Source: Owenia fusiformis
Taxonomy: Eukaryota > Annelida > Polychaeta > Sabellida > Oweniidae
Length of the DNA: 64,000 nucleotides
Reading direction: 5' to 3'
Assembly: GCA_903813345.2 (NCBI GenBank)
Contig: CAIIXF020000009.1
Span: forward strand, 17,697,759-17,761,758
Shown here: positions 33,901 through 48,900 of the stretch, piece after piece
How the letters are laid out: each line of letters begins with the position of its first letter
Numbering within the stretch: position 1 is the first letter of the stretch
Notes under the pieces: generated by a model
What the model was told of the DNA's origin: nothing
What the model saw: only the letters and a program-made list of their open reading frames with translations
The model's database searches: none
Translations under genes and position numbers: made by a program

Positions 33901-36900
33901 GAAGGCTGATGATGTTAGTGACACCATAGTCGGCCAAGCAGATGCTGTGGCCAAAGAACTTCATAAAGGCAGCCATGAATTCACATACAGGGATTCTCCT
34001 GTTAGGACACGACTGCAGAAGTTTTGAAACTTGACCAACCAAAACTTTGATGAGTTCATCTTCTGTGAGGCAGAGCATTTTATCATCATCTTCATCTATC
34101 ATCTAGAAATATACAATAGTTAAAACATTATGCATTAGTAATATACCAATGTACCAGTATACCAATTTAGAGAACTTATGAAACTATGGTACGGTCTACA
34201 GTGTTCTCAGCAGGAATATTTTCAACTGGGGGATTTTTTGTCTAAAAAAATTGCTGCTCACTCCAATCACAATCCTGAGCTAATCCCAGCGAGTTATGCT
34301 ATAGTACTGAACACTAGCAAATTTACATGACATACATTTAATACTAGTCAACAAAAAGTATTGTTCAAATGACTTTAAAATCAACTTTAAGCAATTATAA
34401 ACAAGTGACTGGTTGGTATAAAATTGAATTTCTAAGTTTTTGTTTAATTATATACAAAAAACATAAAATAATAGTAATGCAACAATTAAGTTCAGTTTTG
34501 TTTTTGTTTTTAAAATGTTGCTCATAATTCTCTGGTCAAAGCTTATACAAGTACTGTATATACTTATATGTTTTATTTATATTCGTTTGAGTGTAATGAA
34601 TTAGAATATAAATTATTTCTACATATTACTACAGAGTGTAGCTTTTAGCATTACGAAAATCGAACGCTATTTTCGAATGCGAGTAGAATATGAGTGAGTG
34701 AATATGTGTGTAGTGTTTAGGAGAGACAAAATCATTCTGGCAAGGTCGTCAATACAGTGAAAACCTTCTTAAACATCATTACAGGTTAAAAAATGTTCAA
34801 TGTTCGATAGGTTCCATGCATTAGTTCATACCATTTCAGGCCACATTTCGAGGCTCCTCACATAGAGGTTTTACAGGGCGTTCAGTAAGTAAAGCTAATT
34901 TTGCTCTCAAACTTTCATTTCTTGTCTATCATCGTTCAAATTTTCAGTGGAGAAGCATCAGACACTTTTCTAACTATCCTGAAAAAATGATCAAGATATA
35001 ATGAATAACAGCAAAATGGTGGTTGTCATAGTAACGCGAATACGGGTTCTGCGGAGCAATTTTATAAGTTCACAGCATAGTAGATTTTGTTAACATTAGT
35101 TTCTGTCCTGTCTATATTTCAACCATAGTTCTGTGGCTACTCCATATTTCTGCTTTCAAGTTAGCATTCTATTTCATGTTCAAAGTAGTTCCCCTTAGCT
35201 TCCACACATAGCTGATGTCGTTCTATCCACTTCTGATATATCCTGTGGAAGCCATCTGGAAAGTTCTTTGTCAGCAAACGTTGAACGGCATTCTGAAGCT
35301 CATGGATATTTGCGTGGATCTTACCACGCAGATCATTTTTCAAACATGAAAATACCCCTTTTGGAATTTCTGATACCATTTGCAGATTGTGTATTGAGGC
35401 ACACTGTCCCCATATGCTTTTTGGATATCCCTAATGGTATCCTGCTTGGATTTCCCTAGCAACACATTGTATCTGATGCTACTTCTCAATTGTTGTTTCA
35501 TTTTATTGTTCATTTTGCTTCCATTGGCAATCCTGGCAGCCATGATTTTGATGATGTCATGGAGCAGTGTCTGATGGATCATTCTGGATCATTCCATCTG
35601 TTGTATCATCTGTCTGTGATGTCATAGACTACTGTTGCCATGGTATGATATTTGTGTATGTTGTTGTTATGTTTGTCGTGACTTTCAGCCATAGCAAACA
35701 AAGACATATGCAGCATTAATCTTAATCAATTCATTGCATTATAACATTTTTATTAAAGTAAGAAATTGCTCCGCAGAACCCGTATTCACGTTACTATGAC
35801 AACCATTGTTTTGCTATTATTCATCATATCTTATTTAATTTTTCAGGGTAGTTAGAAAAATGTCAAATGCTTCTTCACTGAAAATTTGAAAGATAAGTGA
35901 CAAAAAATAAAAGTTTGAGAGCAAAATTAGCTTTACTTACTGAACGCCCTGTAATGGTGAAAATTAATGCATTCAATCAATCGAAAGATTTTTCAACATA
36001 TCATTAATTCTCAGTCTTTACGATTTTATGTACTAGTAATCCAAATCAACTCAGACATGCATCTGTAGGGATACTTTATTACCGATGTTCATAAATGATG
36101 CGTAAACTTACACTACTGGAAAATTATCTGATGTAATTCAATGGGTCCTGTCCTTAATAATTAATAAACGAGATGCGACCTCTAGCCAAAGCTATTTTTA
36201 ATATCTAATGAGTGTAATGTTAATTAAAAGCGCAACGCTTTGTAATGTATAGAAATGAACAATCAAGTGGTTTAAACTTCATCTAATTGACTACATGCAG
36301 ACGATTCTTCAGTTTGAATGAAAAAATCAGACAAATTTAGTATGAATAAATTCTTGAATGTTTGGAAATATGGTGCATCACGGGTCACTACATTTTGATT
36401 TTGATTAATCGTGAAGGTACTGAACTGTTAGTTTGGGTCTAATTTTGATTTTCTGTAGTTGCAATGTTTACATCGTTCCAGAATCAAAATGGCTCTGGAT
36501 CTTAAATGATAAGGAATGTCCCGATGATATGTGGAAAGTGAACTAATGTGGAAAATGAACTATTAAATGTATTTCACTATTTATATCCCTATACGCGACA
36601 AGACCAGAATTACAATGATAAATTTAACATACTTGCAAAACTTCAGGTATAGCTTCAAATAGTTCCAAAAGTTTGGTAAAGCCATAATCAGAAACTCTAC
36701 ACTGCCGGCCAAAATGGTGGTGGTAGGCAGGGATGAATTTGTTGAACTGCATTCTACACTGCGGGCTATGACGCAACAAATCAACCACCTCTAGGCCAAA
36801 CTGCTGAGTTCTCTCTATCTCATCAGGGGTTTGGTCACGTCTGGGAAGGGCAATCTCAAGGTTGTGGCCTGAACCAGATACCTGCAAATAATAAGATGGC

Positions 36901-39900
36901 CCATCATTTTTAAGTTGCTAGCATTGTTTCTTTACATTCATGATTTATTTGTTATATATGCAGATACTGGTTGGACAATATGTAATATAAACACTCACCA
37001 TAATAGTTGTATCAGGAAGTTGTGTTAGCATATCTTCCAGGTAACACATTCCATAGTCTGTGATGTCAAAATCCTTACCTATCACCTTATCTATAACAAA
37101 ACAATACATAACTGTGATCTAAATGTGAACTGAAGATTATATATTGTTGTTATCCAAAGGATATATGTATATGTCTAGAGTATATGAGTAGTCGTCAGGT
37201 TTTATTCAGGAACAAACCTCATCCTGCATCTTCCAAACAGTTTTCACCGTGACATGTATGCTAAAAGTTATGTTCATGGAATGAGTAAGAAGTTATTCTG
37301 AATATTAAAGAATGTGTGATGATAGGATATGAATAGAGAAGCTGAAATTGAAGTGAAGGAGTGAAAAATTTTGAGTCAAGTCAATTTTGAAAGAAAACAT
37401 TCTGGTTTAAAGTAAGGCAATGAAGTATTGAAGTGTTAAAGTAAAAAGAGATTTAACAAGGTCATTTACAGCTCAGTTTGAATAACTACTTACTGTATAT
37501 TAGGGGTAGCTCTGAAAATGTGATTTGCTTGCTAGCTTGAGACTTTAGGATGCGAAGAATATCAGAGGTGAACCTCTTCACCTGAGCTTTGTTTGTGAGG
37601 GTTACTATGCGTCTATTACCACTGCCCATTATCTGGAAACATTTGTATAGGTGTGTTAAAAGAACATGCAAAATGTCACGACCTGCCATTTGTAAGATGC
37701 TGAACATTGACAGCCATATGCTGAATACCAACGTCCACAAAAAAGTTGGAAAATATAACAAATTGTCACCACTTGTGGTGGTGACACAGAAACACTGAAA
37801 TAGAACACAGATTTGAGTATTAAATATTTACTTTCTCCTTTTTTTACTTTCCCGCTCTTGATTTGTCAAACTATTCAAATGATATAAGGCCTATTGCTCA
37901 TACTTTATTACTTGGATTCTACAATTAACAAGGAAGAAACCTTGGAGTATGGCTATAACTCAATGACATCAGATACATTACAACTCACTAAGTGATTGTA
38001 CTCCTACCTGAATAACATGGGGTATTGCCTCAAAAAGCTCCAGTAGTTTTGTGTATCCATAATCTGCTACACGACACTGTCGACCAAAATGATGATGATA
38101 TGAGGGGATGAACTTGCTGAATGGCATGCGACAGTTAGGGCTATTCTTCAGTAGGTCTACGACTTCTCGACTCAGTTGCATCAATTGCTGGGTCATCAAT
38201 GGTGTGGAACAAAACCTTCCAAACTCTGCGATAAAATCATTTAATTTCATATCAACACAATCTATGGTTTTGGGTTTTACTACAACTGACTAAACATCAT
38301 TCAAAAGCTTTCATGAGAATTTTAAATTGCACCAAGAACCAATACTAGTAATTTAACTCACCAATAGTTTGAGGAGGTTTATTTTCTGCCCATTGAACTT
38401 TCTTTATGCCACATTTTGAGAGAGATATCTGTATACCAGGGATAGAGGCTATGAGGTGTTCTAGAGGGGCACCCATTGACTTCTCCTGGATGGAAACGCC
38501 AAATTCTGCCTCATAGCACACTGGGAAACTGGAGTGAAGTGCATAACATAAGCAATATAATATATATAAATAAGAACTATGGCACAATATACCAGATGAA
38601 TACAGATAAACAGCCACAAGAGTAATGAATGCAAAATCAACTGCAAATCTAAGATATACTGCATTCAAATTACATGTACTAGACTTTACTTTCACAAATG
38701 GTGACTATATACAATGTATACAAAAGATGTATATGGTACCTCATGAGGGGCATGTTTCCATCATGGCTAAGTAGTAGGGTGTGGACCTGGGGTGCAAATC
38801 CCTTCAATGACAGCATTACATTGGGCAGACTAGCTGACTCCATGGAAGCCATGTAGCTATCTGTACCCTCAATACAGTGTACCTTGCACACAGGGGACTC
38901 CATGATTTCCTGAACCTAGTTAAACAACAACATAAATAACAGATTTCATTTTAGATATCATTGGTGTGTTAAAATACAAAATCTCAGAATAGTAAGCCCA
39001 AATAACATAATCTCAAAATGCTATACTCAAAATGCTATACTCAAATACTAAATCTTAGATATTCTCTCACAACTTTTCTAATCATCTCTGATAACAATTA
39101 AACACTCATGTTTTCCTAAAACTCCACTGACCTCCATATCTGCAGGGGAGCCTGAGTTCCTATTAGGTAGAAGCACTCCCAGTGCAAGACACACCATCCT
39201 GCCAGCCCCAGATTCATCCTTTATCTCCACTAAATCCCTCATCTTGTACAATTCAGACACACTGATTGTCTGATGGTACCTGCAGTAAGATAACATTACT
39301 GACCTTTGTATATGGATGGACTGGGCAAATTGTATATCCCTGATCATTAAGAATGTAGTACATGTATTTACACCAATGTGCAACTAGATAACGGCAACGC
39401 CAAGGCATAGCAAATCCCATCTAACATCTGCTCAGTGTCAGCTAACACTGTTAGAAATCATGTCTCAAAATGGCAATGATAGGTATTTAACATAAAAGAA
39501 ATTATCAAAATCACTCTGTTACTTTTCCAGTTCGAGCAAAAACATGAAGTAATACATTCACATACAAAATTTCAACAAATCTCTTCACACTTTCCAGTAA
39601 GAGCAAAAATTGAAAAATGACACACATAAAAATGTGCCAAACTGTCATAAGGCAGAGTAATGGTGGTGAAATAATTGGATGGCGACATGAAAATGACATG
39701 AGCAATTAGAGATTTAGATCAAAGCTTTCTTACCTTTTTTCAAATAACTCAATGAACTTAAAAAGCGGCAATGTATTGTCTCGGACATCACTTAACAATG
39801 CATAAACTTCATTTCTGAAAAATGGAAAAAAAATTCTAATACTACAGATGCAGTATCATATTTTACAATTTTATAAATCTTAACAAAAGTGTTGCAAAAT

Positions 39901-42900
39901 GGCAACTATTTAGAAACCAGAAGCAATTACAAATCAACTTGGGAGCAGATCTTGTACTCACTTAGGGCATATGTGTATAAAACATAAACATAGTTAGGTC
40001 AACAATATTTGAGTTATTGCATGGTTTGATGAATGAAAGTATTCTATTCACTCACAAAATAATGTGAACTACCTTATGTTTGCAGTAGATGTTGTGACAT
40101 CAGTTGTCATCAATGAGACATGGATGCGCTTGTAGCCAATCTTCTTGCGATGGAACTGAGAGATAGTGAACCTAGCCTCATCGAGACTTGGCACTTGGAC
40201 TACGGCAATGTTTGTGTTGTCTGGCTGTGGCTGGATAACTATGTTTAGCACCTGGAAAGTCAGTATTAATGGACTTCATTATAGAGGTCTATAAGAGCAA
40301 GCCAGTAGGTCTGAAATTTTCAGTTATTAAAATTATAACCATACCACAATATAATAATAAAGGTCATTATGCATTATTCAACAGTCAAACAAAGCAACAA
40401 TATCCTTTGGTGGTATGTATTACAGTTCATTACTTCTATATACAGTACAATGTAGTGTTCTCATTTCAACATGCAATTAGAACATTTCTTGTTTTAATTT
40501 TCCGATCTATAGTAGTGATTAGCATATACCTGAACCTGCTGTTGAAATGTAGTATACAGTATTTTCTTCCACTCCCTGGCACTGATGTTATAGTCCAGGT
40601 TAGAGACCATGAGATCTACCATCCCTTCTTCCAGAACAACTTGAGGGCTCTCTACGACAATAATTACATAGACAAGTTAAATTTGAACAAACCTTTTCTT
40701 CTTGGAGTAGATACATTTTGGTCAACAAGACAATGGTTTACTTTTTTTTTAAGAAAAATGGTCTCAGCTTATTCAAAATTTTGGAAACTTCCACATCCCT
40801 AGCAAAGACAATGCAATGAAAGATTACCTGATGAGGCTCTGCTGGATGACATAGGAGAGTTTGCTCTGATAGGTTGAAATAAAGCCTCACAGCTATTGCT
40901 CCGCTGATAGCCATTATAATCCACCACCTCACCAGCAGGGTTCATATAGCATCCATTTGGCTGATATTGGGGCTGGGGAGAGTACCTGTATCCAGTAGCA
41001 GATCTAGGACGTGTAGCTCCAGGACTTTTCCGAAATCCTCCCCTATGGACATGTGGGTGTTGATATGGACTAGGTTGATACTGAGGTGTCTTATAGCCTG
41101 GACTCCAGCCAGTTTTCTCATAGCTGAATTTAACATGTTTAGGAGGGTATATTGCTGATGCCCCCATGTTGATATTAGCCAATTCATGAGCATCTTGGTT
41201 CTGATTGGCTAAAGCAATAGCATCTAGGTTCTGATTGGTTACGGCATTAGGATCTGGCTTCTGATTGGCTACAGTATAAGCATCTGGGTTGTGACTGGCT
41301 GCAAGTTCTGCATTCTTATACTGGTCCTCCTGATAGATTTGTTGCTGGAGCGACACAAGATTTTTGCTTGATTTACTCTCTTTCGTAAATTTATTCACAA
41401 CACCTTTCAAATTTTCAATTTCAGCATCTGTGTTAAGTGTATTGTTAGAGGCAGCACTCCCATATCCTGTATTATATGGTCTTGCAGTTGACTTGGTGCT
41501 GTAGCTAAAGGCATCAGTATAGCATCTCTGTTCAGGGTATGACCTATGACCCTGGGACATGCGATTATACATATTTGGGCTGGTGCGATTATAATAATGA
41601 ATATGCTGGTTTGAAGCTGGGCTGCCTACACGCTGCCTGGGACTGCTGTTGTAGTGCCTAGGACTGCTGCGAAATGATAATGGGGATGTGGATTTCTGTT
41701 GGTAACCTTGGTAGGGACTCGCTGCTTTAGCAAGGATGGCTCTGGGTTTTCTCACTAATTCAGGGGTCTCTAAAAACAAGCATTGAAATAAATACACAAC
41801 TGGTATACAATAAAAACAAACTGATTATTACCCCAATATAGCCCTAAAGGTGCGAAAAAAAGTCAAACAGGACTGTATTCATGCCTTCTTTAAACTGTCA
41901 ACAAAATCAATATTTTACCCCGTATTTATTCGTCGATACAACACTTGGTTTGTACTATGTGTTTCGTTTGGTGCACCTGAAGTTGGAAATAAAGTGCCGA
42001 TTTCGCAAAATTTTAGTGAATTTTCATGGTCGAATTGTAATATAAACTTAAGATCGGGTATCAAATCGAGAAATAAATACCTTAGGGCTAGGCACAAAAA
42101 GGTTTGGCTATCCCAGCAGAATTAAATCATTGATAAATTTGAAAATTTGAAATCAATCCCTCTAATGGTTCGCCTGAAAACCAGACAAAATTAAGAGAGA
42201 CATCAACCTGCCCATCAGCCACACATTATAGCACGCAAGGTGCAAATGGTGGTCATTTGAGACAAAATTCAGGGTTGTCAGAATGGATTTCAATGGAGGT
42301 TCCAAAGGAGACTGTTTTGTTTATTGTGTTTTTGTTCAATGTACCACCAATATGTTGACAGACAGTAGGCAATAAGTAGAAAATATCACAAATTTCCATG
42401 TTATAAAAGTACATAATGCTTACTTGGAGTGGCACACTCTATATGTTCAGTCTTGACATCATTTACAGGACCACTGACGGGGAGACCAGGTGGCTTGTTG
42501 TGCCCCTTAGGAAAGTCTACCTTGATCTTTTCTCCATAAACATCCTCCCCACTCATCCTTTTCCTTGCCCTGAAAAGATAGATTTGATCCTATAAGATAG
42601 TAGAAAAAATATAATTCATAAATATAATTCACAATTGTGTGCCAGAGTGGATTAAGGTCGCTTACAAGGGGAAACATAATGTACAATCTGGCTCTGAGAA
42701 ATAAGGATTGGTATCAATATGGCGAACTGAATTGAACACATGTTTCTCTTAAGGTGTCATGGTACTTAACAGGAAATGACATGCAGCAAGTGGCAAAACC
42801 ATGATGGATTTTAAACATTTTTGAACCAAGATAACAGAGTTCAGTTTTGACCTCCAATCAGTATAACTAGTTTCACATATCATTTATAGAGGTGTCACGG

Positions 42901-45900
42901 TTTCCCGATATTGGACCGAATTTGGTCAAGATGCTTCGGTTTGGGACACGGGACAGAAAGGGTTAATATTGGAACGGTATTGGTACATAAATTCCTTACC
43001 TAAAATGCATAAAAATGTGTATAGATAGTGAGGAACACCTCCAATTTCCAAGTGCAATAAATATTTTCACTTATGGTGCTATGGAAGTTAACAGGAAATG
43101 ACAAAACAAAAAAACCATACTGGATTTTGAAATTTTTTTGAACCAAGATAAAGTTCTGTTTGAACCTCCAGTCAGTTTAACTAGTTCCACATATCATTTA
43201 CATGACCGGGAACACAATGAAAATGGTCAGAATGACCATAAACATGATGAAATAACCTTTTCAGCCCTCTGAAAATGTGACTGAAAAATAGCTAAAAGTA
43301 CGTGTTCAGGAAAGGTAAATGAACAGAATCTTTTGATTTTTTCAGGAAATGTGTCTAACATATTGCTCTAAATGATACAATCTTTGAAATCTTAAAAAAT
43401 CGTCTGAAACAATAATGGCTGTAGTTAAAAGGAAAATAGATCGATTTTAAATTCATTTTTTTCTTTTTCTAAGAATGATATCATTTAGAGCAATATATTG
43501 GGCATATTTTCTGAAAAAGTCAAAAGATTCTGTTCAGTGACCTTTCCTAAGCACCTACTCTTAGCTATTTTTCAGTCACATTTTCAGAGGGCTGAAAAGG
43601 TTATTTCATCATGTTTATGGTCATTCTGACCATTTTCATTGTGTTCCCAGTCATGTAAATGATATGTGGAACTAGTTAAACTGACTGGAGGTCCAAAGAG
43701 AACTCCGTTATTTTGGTTCAAAAAGTTTTCAAAATCCAGCATGGTTTTGACATTTTTTGTTTTGTCATTTCCTGGTAACTTCCATAGCACCTTAAATACC
43801 TCGTACATCGATTACACTTCTTTGCATTGAAAAGTGTTATAAATGGACTCGCGATTTCAGGTACAGTTGGGGACAAAAATAAATGACAGGTCGATTTTCG
43901 ATCACCATTTCCTAATTATGGTGGTCTGAAAGCCCATAATTTCCAATATTGTCTAGATAAAATTTACCCTTAAGGTGACTGTTAACTTAATCGATTTTCA
44001 GAAAAAATTGAACATTTCACAATCTTGAAATTTTCAAACTCTTCCTGAGAAGTCGTTTTTATTATTTCACATATGCTTGTGCATATGCTTGTGCACTGTA
44101 ATCATTACAAAGACTTCAAAGAACAACAAAAAACTTTAGTTTGAGAAAAAAAGTGCCGTTTAAAGAATTTGAGAAGATTTTTTTCTAGGAGTAGCCCGTG
44201 AAAAACCGCTGATTCGAAATATCTGAACATTTCAGAAAATATACTTCAAACATATATCAAAAACGAAGGAGCAACGGAAATTTGAAAAATTACCCGATAA
44301 AAAAATTGGGATCAAAATAAGGAAAAAAGTACACTTCTCAAATTGTTTTTTTTTCTATTTTTTTTAATTTGTATGAGAGATTTCAAAATTCTAAAGCTCC
44401 TTCCATTTTGGGCTATATTAAAGGGATGTTTCAGAGAAATTAGAAAAAAAAATGTTCAGGGACCTTTGCCGTGCTACTCTTTTTGTCAATTTTTCTGTCA
44501 CATTTTCAGAGGACTCAAATTCCCATTCCAAAATGTTTACTGTTTCTATTTGCATTACCACAGTGAGCCTTGTTATATAAATGATAAGTGTAACTAAAAA
44601 ATTGAGAGAAAATCCAACCAAAAGACAGTTAATTTTTATGGTCAGATTATATTCAAATGCCATGTGCTTCCTGGTTTCGGCCATCTTGGATTTTTTGATT
44701 AAGTTATAAGTTACCTTAAAATTTGTATATTTTACATTTTGTATAATCTCATCCACTGATGTATGGCCTCTTGTAAATTCTCTTATTTTTAACATGGGAA
44801 ATCCTCACTTCAGGAAATCCACCTGTCATTTATTTATGTCCCCAAATGTATATGGTAATGCTTGTCCGTAAATTTCTTCATCTTCGTTCTCAAAGCGATT
44901 GCATTATCAGTATGCCGGATGTAGAAAAGAAATTGAAACAAAAGTTAGGTCTTGTACATATGTTTCTTTTTTTCATAAACTGTTGGAATATGGTCATTTG
45001 ATTGCTTATTATTTGAATTCAAAGTGCTAGATAGAATTTGAATAGGACTGTAGCCTAAATTAAAATGGTAAACATAAACTTGTCAAAAACAACAAACTAA
45101 AATTAGAACATCACAATGTTCGTTTTTTATGCAATACCGGAATTTGATACTGGAAAGACCTTTTAGATTTTATTTTCTTTCCTGTGAATAATGTCTTCAC
45201 TGTTGTGTTTGGCGGAGTCTCACAATATAACCTAGGGCATCAAAGATAATATTGCATACTCGTAAGATAACACATGGTGAATATCATATAAACTATAAAT
45301 TTCTTATTTTTCAGGGCCAAAGTTTTCAAGGAAATTGAAGGATGATTGTAGTTTCTTTGCATATATTGGTATATATCATTCTTCAGCAAACTGTTAACAT
45401 TTCTACAGAATATAGAGCATTTCAGTTATAAAAATGAAGACCTTATCCTTCAGAAATGATGTTTACAGGGTGATACAGTACTATGTAAGGTATGTTATTT
45501 GGACTGTACAGTGAAGTGAACATGTTCCAAAACAAAGATAATTCTAAGTTCCTGCAAATAAATATGAACAAAAAAAGAATGCATGGCATGTGCCACCAGC
45601 AATATCTGTAAAGAGTTTCAAGCTGTAAGTGGACAGACTGCGATGAAAAAATCATATAATATATTTATATTGTATATACATGCCTTTTCTGCTGGCTTAG
45701 TAAGATACAGGTCTCCAAGTTCACTAAAATTGATATAAATTCTCTTTATATCAAGACAATTGATATAAACTCTTTTTATACCAGATCACAAACTCCTCCA
45801 GTGCATGTTTTCCCAAATGGACTGCTTTTATATGTCATTTCACTGAATACAAGTTCGATGATCATGTGACATAAATAGTTCAATCTCATTGGTGAATATG

Positions 45901-48900
45901 ATCATGTGATGATATTTTTCAATTTTTGAGGCAAATTGACCATACCCTTGGTTTAGATTTTGTCAAACTAATTGTTTGCAAACCCTTTTTAAAATGTAAT
46001 ACACCCAACAGAAAATGATGTTTTCTCAAAAGTAAAATTATCAAATGCAACTTTTCATAAACAAGTTCATGTACATGAAATACAAATATCTGTCTGTACT
46101 TTTCAGAATCAAACTTGTTGAGTTTCAATCCTCACAAAGAACAAATTCCTGATGGAAATAGTCTTCTAATTTGTAAGGGCTAAACATAAGTATATATGTT
46201 TTGAATGATGTGAGTGATGTTTACACAAATTAGTCCCTCTACTCAGTATTATGTGATATTCTAGCTAATGTACAGAACAGAGCAATGGATTTAAAAATAA
46301 CCACAAGGAAATAATAACATAACCAGACTCCTATTGTTGCTACAATTAACTGGCCACAGAATAACAAACTGTAACAAATAAGACCCAGAGTCATGAGTAG
46401 CCTGGTTGCAGTTTGCACACTTCGCTAACAAACCAATGGCTAGAGATTACATTGGGTTCGATGATAAATCACTGGTGCATTAGATGATGTTTACTGGAGT
46501 TTGTATCATTCAATTTTGATATCAATAAATCTTTGATTTCAGCTAACCCCAAGTAATTCTGGATTCTAAATATTTCACCATACATGTACAAAACTAATAA
46601 ACGGTTCTGAACAAGTACATTTCCAAAATTTAAATTAAAATGATACAGATTCACTTTGGGATGACTAGACTATATGGGAATATAGCTATGTTAACCAATT
46701 AAAAGTTAGAAATCATGATTAACTATCAATAAAAATTAGGTGTCAAAATATTTTTTGTCAAAAATATGTTTTGGGGAAACTAATATGGGAGATGATCTGG
46801 TTGAAAAATGTATTTTAAAAAAAAAATCTAGATCATATTCAGGGTGGGTTAAAGGATGGATTAGCTATCTAAATCAAAGGCTTAGAAAACAATAAAATGA
46901 GTTTTTTAAGAATATCATCAATTAGATTCATTTTCATCAATTAAATACAATAAATATGCTTTCCAATCAAACGTGAAAGTGCTCTAATAGCGAAAGTGGA
47001 ATTATTTGGCAATTGTTAGGATTTCCTCAAAACAAATCTCACAATGAATGTCTCCATACCATCCAACTGATATTGATGGCGTAATACTCATAGTGAAAAG
47101 GTCATTGAAGGTCAAATATTTTTTAACCTTGAGAATGTAAATTAAAGGCTCAAATCTATAGGCAAAGGAGTGGTATCGATATGGTGAACTTTTTGAACAC
47201 GCGTTTCTCTCAAACCAGTCATCAAGACATTCTGAAAATTTTACAAATCGTCAATTTAATGGTCATCTTTTAGATGGTAACATTATAATTTGAAATATAC
47301 ATATATCCTTTTCTCTATATTGTTTTAGAAAACACATCACACACTTCTTTTGTTCTTGGTATCACATATTCGGAATGAAATGAAACGTCTATCTGAACCT
47401 CATTGGAACAAAATGACATAAACACAATGTGTTTAGGTCTCTCAATATTGTAATTGTATAAAGCAAAGTTTGGTTGATTTTAAAAAAGTATCTTATTAAT
47501 GAAATAAAATGTTTATCTTAATTTTTATCTATTTTGACGGTTTTTGTTTTAAGTTTTTGCATTCTTTTTGTAAAATCAACCAAAATTTCCTTTGTATAAC
47601 TGTAATATTGAGAGGTCTAAGAAAATGTTGTATTTGTTATTTTGTTCCAACAATGTTCGGAAAGACATTTTATTTCATTTTCAAGAATTGGTAGAAAGGA
47701 ACAAGAAACAATTGCAGTAAAAAACAAAAAAATGTTAACAGTTATATAACATATATATATAAATAATTTTTGCATTAAATTGTTGCCCATCAGTCAACAT
47801 TGCATGAAGGGCCATGTTTTTACAGAATGTTTTCAATAATTGGTTTAAGAGAATTACATTGTTGAATTCAGTTCACCATAGCGATACCTATCCTTTGAAC
47901 TTTTGAGAATTTCTAGATGATTGTGAAAAAAAATTGGTCAATTTGAAGCAAGTTGAAAAAATACCTTTTTGATATTGAGAAGGTCAATCAAATCTAGAGT
48001 CAGATTTGAACTTCTGATAACTTGTAGATGATTTTGAAAAGAAATTGGTCAATTTGAAAAAATAAGACCTTTTGAATTTGTTTTTACCTTTTTCTGACCT
48101 TGAAAAGATCAAAAGGTCAAATCTTATAGAGTCAGATTTGAACTTCTGAAAACTTGTAGATGATTTAAAAAAAAAAACTGAAGTCAGTCTTTATAGTATG
48201 TGTTAAGTTATTGGAAGTTATATAAATTAGTTAGACGCCAACCACCACCCGCGTATCACCAACCGACACCCATTGAACTCCAACCACAGATCACTGTCAC
48301 AAAAAACGGAAACCATAACAATGTGTCAGCACTTTTTGGTGGACAAAAAGACATACTTGGTAATTATTAATAAGGATCAATATCATAGATACACGGCAAT
48401 GTGCTGTATTAAAGCTTTGAAAAGGTGTGAAAAACACTTTATATTGATATATAAGGCCTTTTATAGAATGAATATGTTAAAATCAACGCAAAATGAAGCA
48501 GGCATACCAACAACATTTAAACTGCATATGCAACCAAAATGTTACGACTTCCTCATTATTCACATGATTTACCAAGCTTAATATGATATCAAAATGTCAA
48601 TTTAGATCCAAAATTATATTTTTGAGAATTATTCTTCCAGAAACAGTTTGCTTTCGGTCAATACCATTTTGGGTAGTTGGGCAAATGAGAATTCAAGGCA
48701 CTTATTGTATGAAGCATATATTTACCTGCAAGCATCCTCATGGCTGGCAAACTTGATCAAGGCCGACTTCTTGCCAACATTGATAACTTTACCACCACAG
48801 TTGTCTGAGAGAATATTGAGGCGACGTCTTATGCGACTGTAATGTTCATTCTGTGGAAGGGACGTAACTAGCAGCTCACTAATCTGAACTGGATTTGCTA

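Larger units (their letters stand above)
34874..35951 (-). mobile_element. Mariner-like element, internally deleted, long TIRs, TA flanks
   Basis: Terminal inverted repeats of about 190 bp begin CAGGGCGTTCAGTAAGTAAA, with TA on both sides. The minus strand codes for the N-terminal HTH of a mariner-type transposase (35340-35582: [20 protein letters not shown] and [10 protein letters not shown]) and, in another frame (35161-35379), the C-terminal end ([20 protein letters not shown]). The catalytic acidic core between them is missing, so it is non-autonomous. Confidence 0.82.

Noticed and set aside
38362-38520. Alternative acceptor CCCAG for MARF1 exon 14
   Set aside because: It would put a TGA in frame; the CTCCAG acceptor eight bases upstream restores the [11 protein letters not shown] match.
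40269-40802. 177-residue plus-strand open frame
   Set aside because: It runs antisense across MARF1 exon 9 and its introns; no recognisable domain.
48273-48581. 102-residue plus-strand frame in MARF1 intron 6
   Set aside because: No known motif, and it overlaps repeat-like sequence; likely chance.
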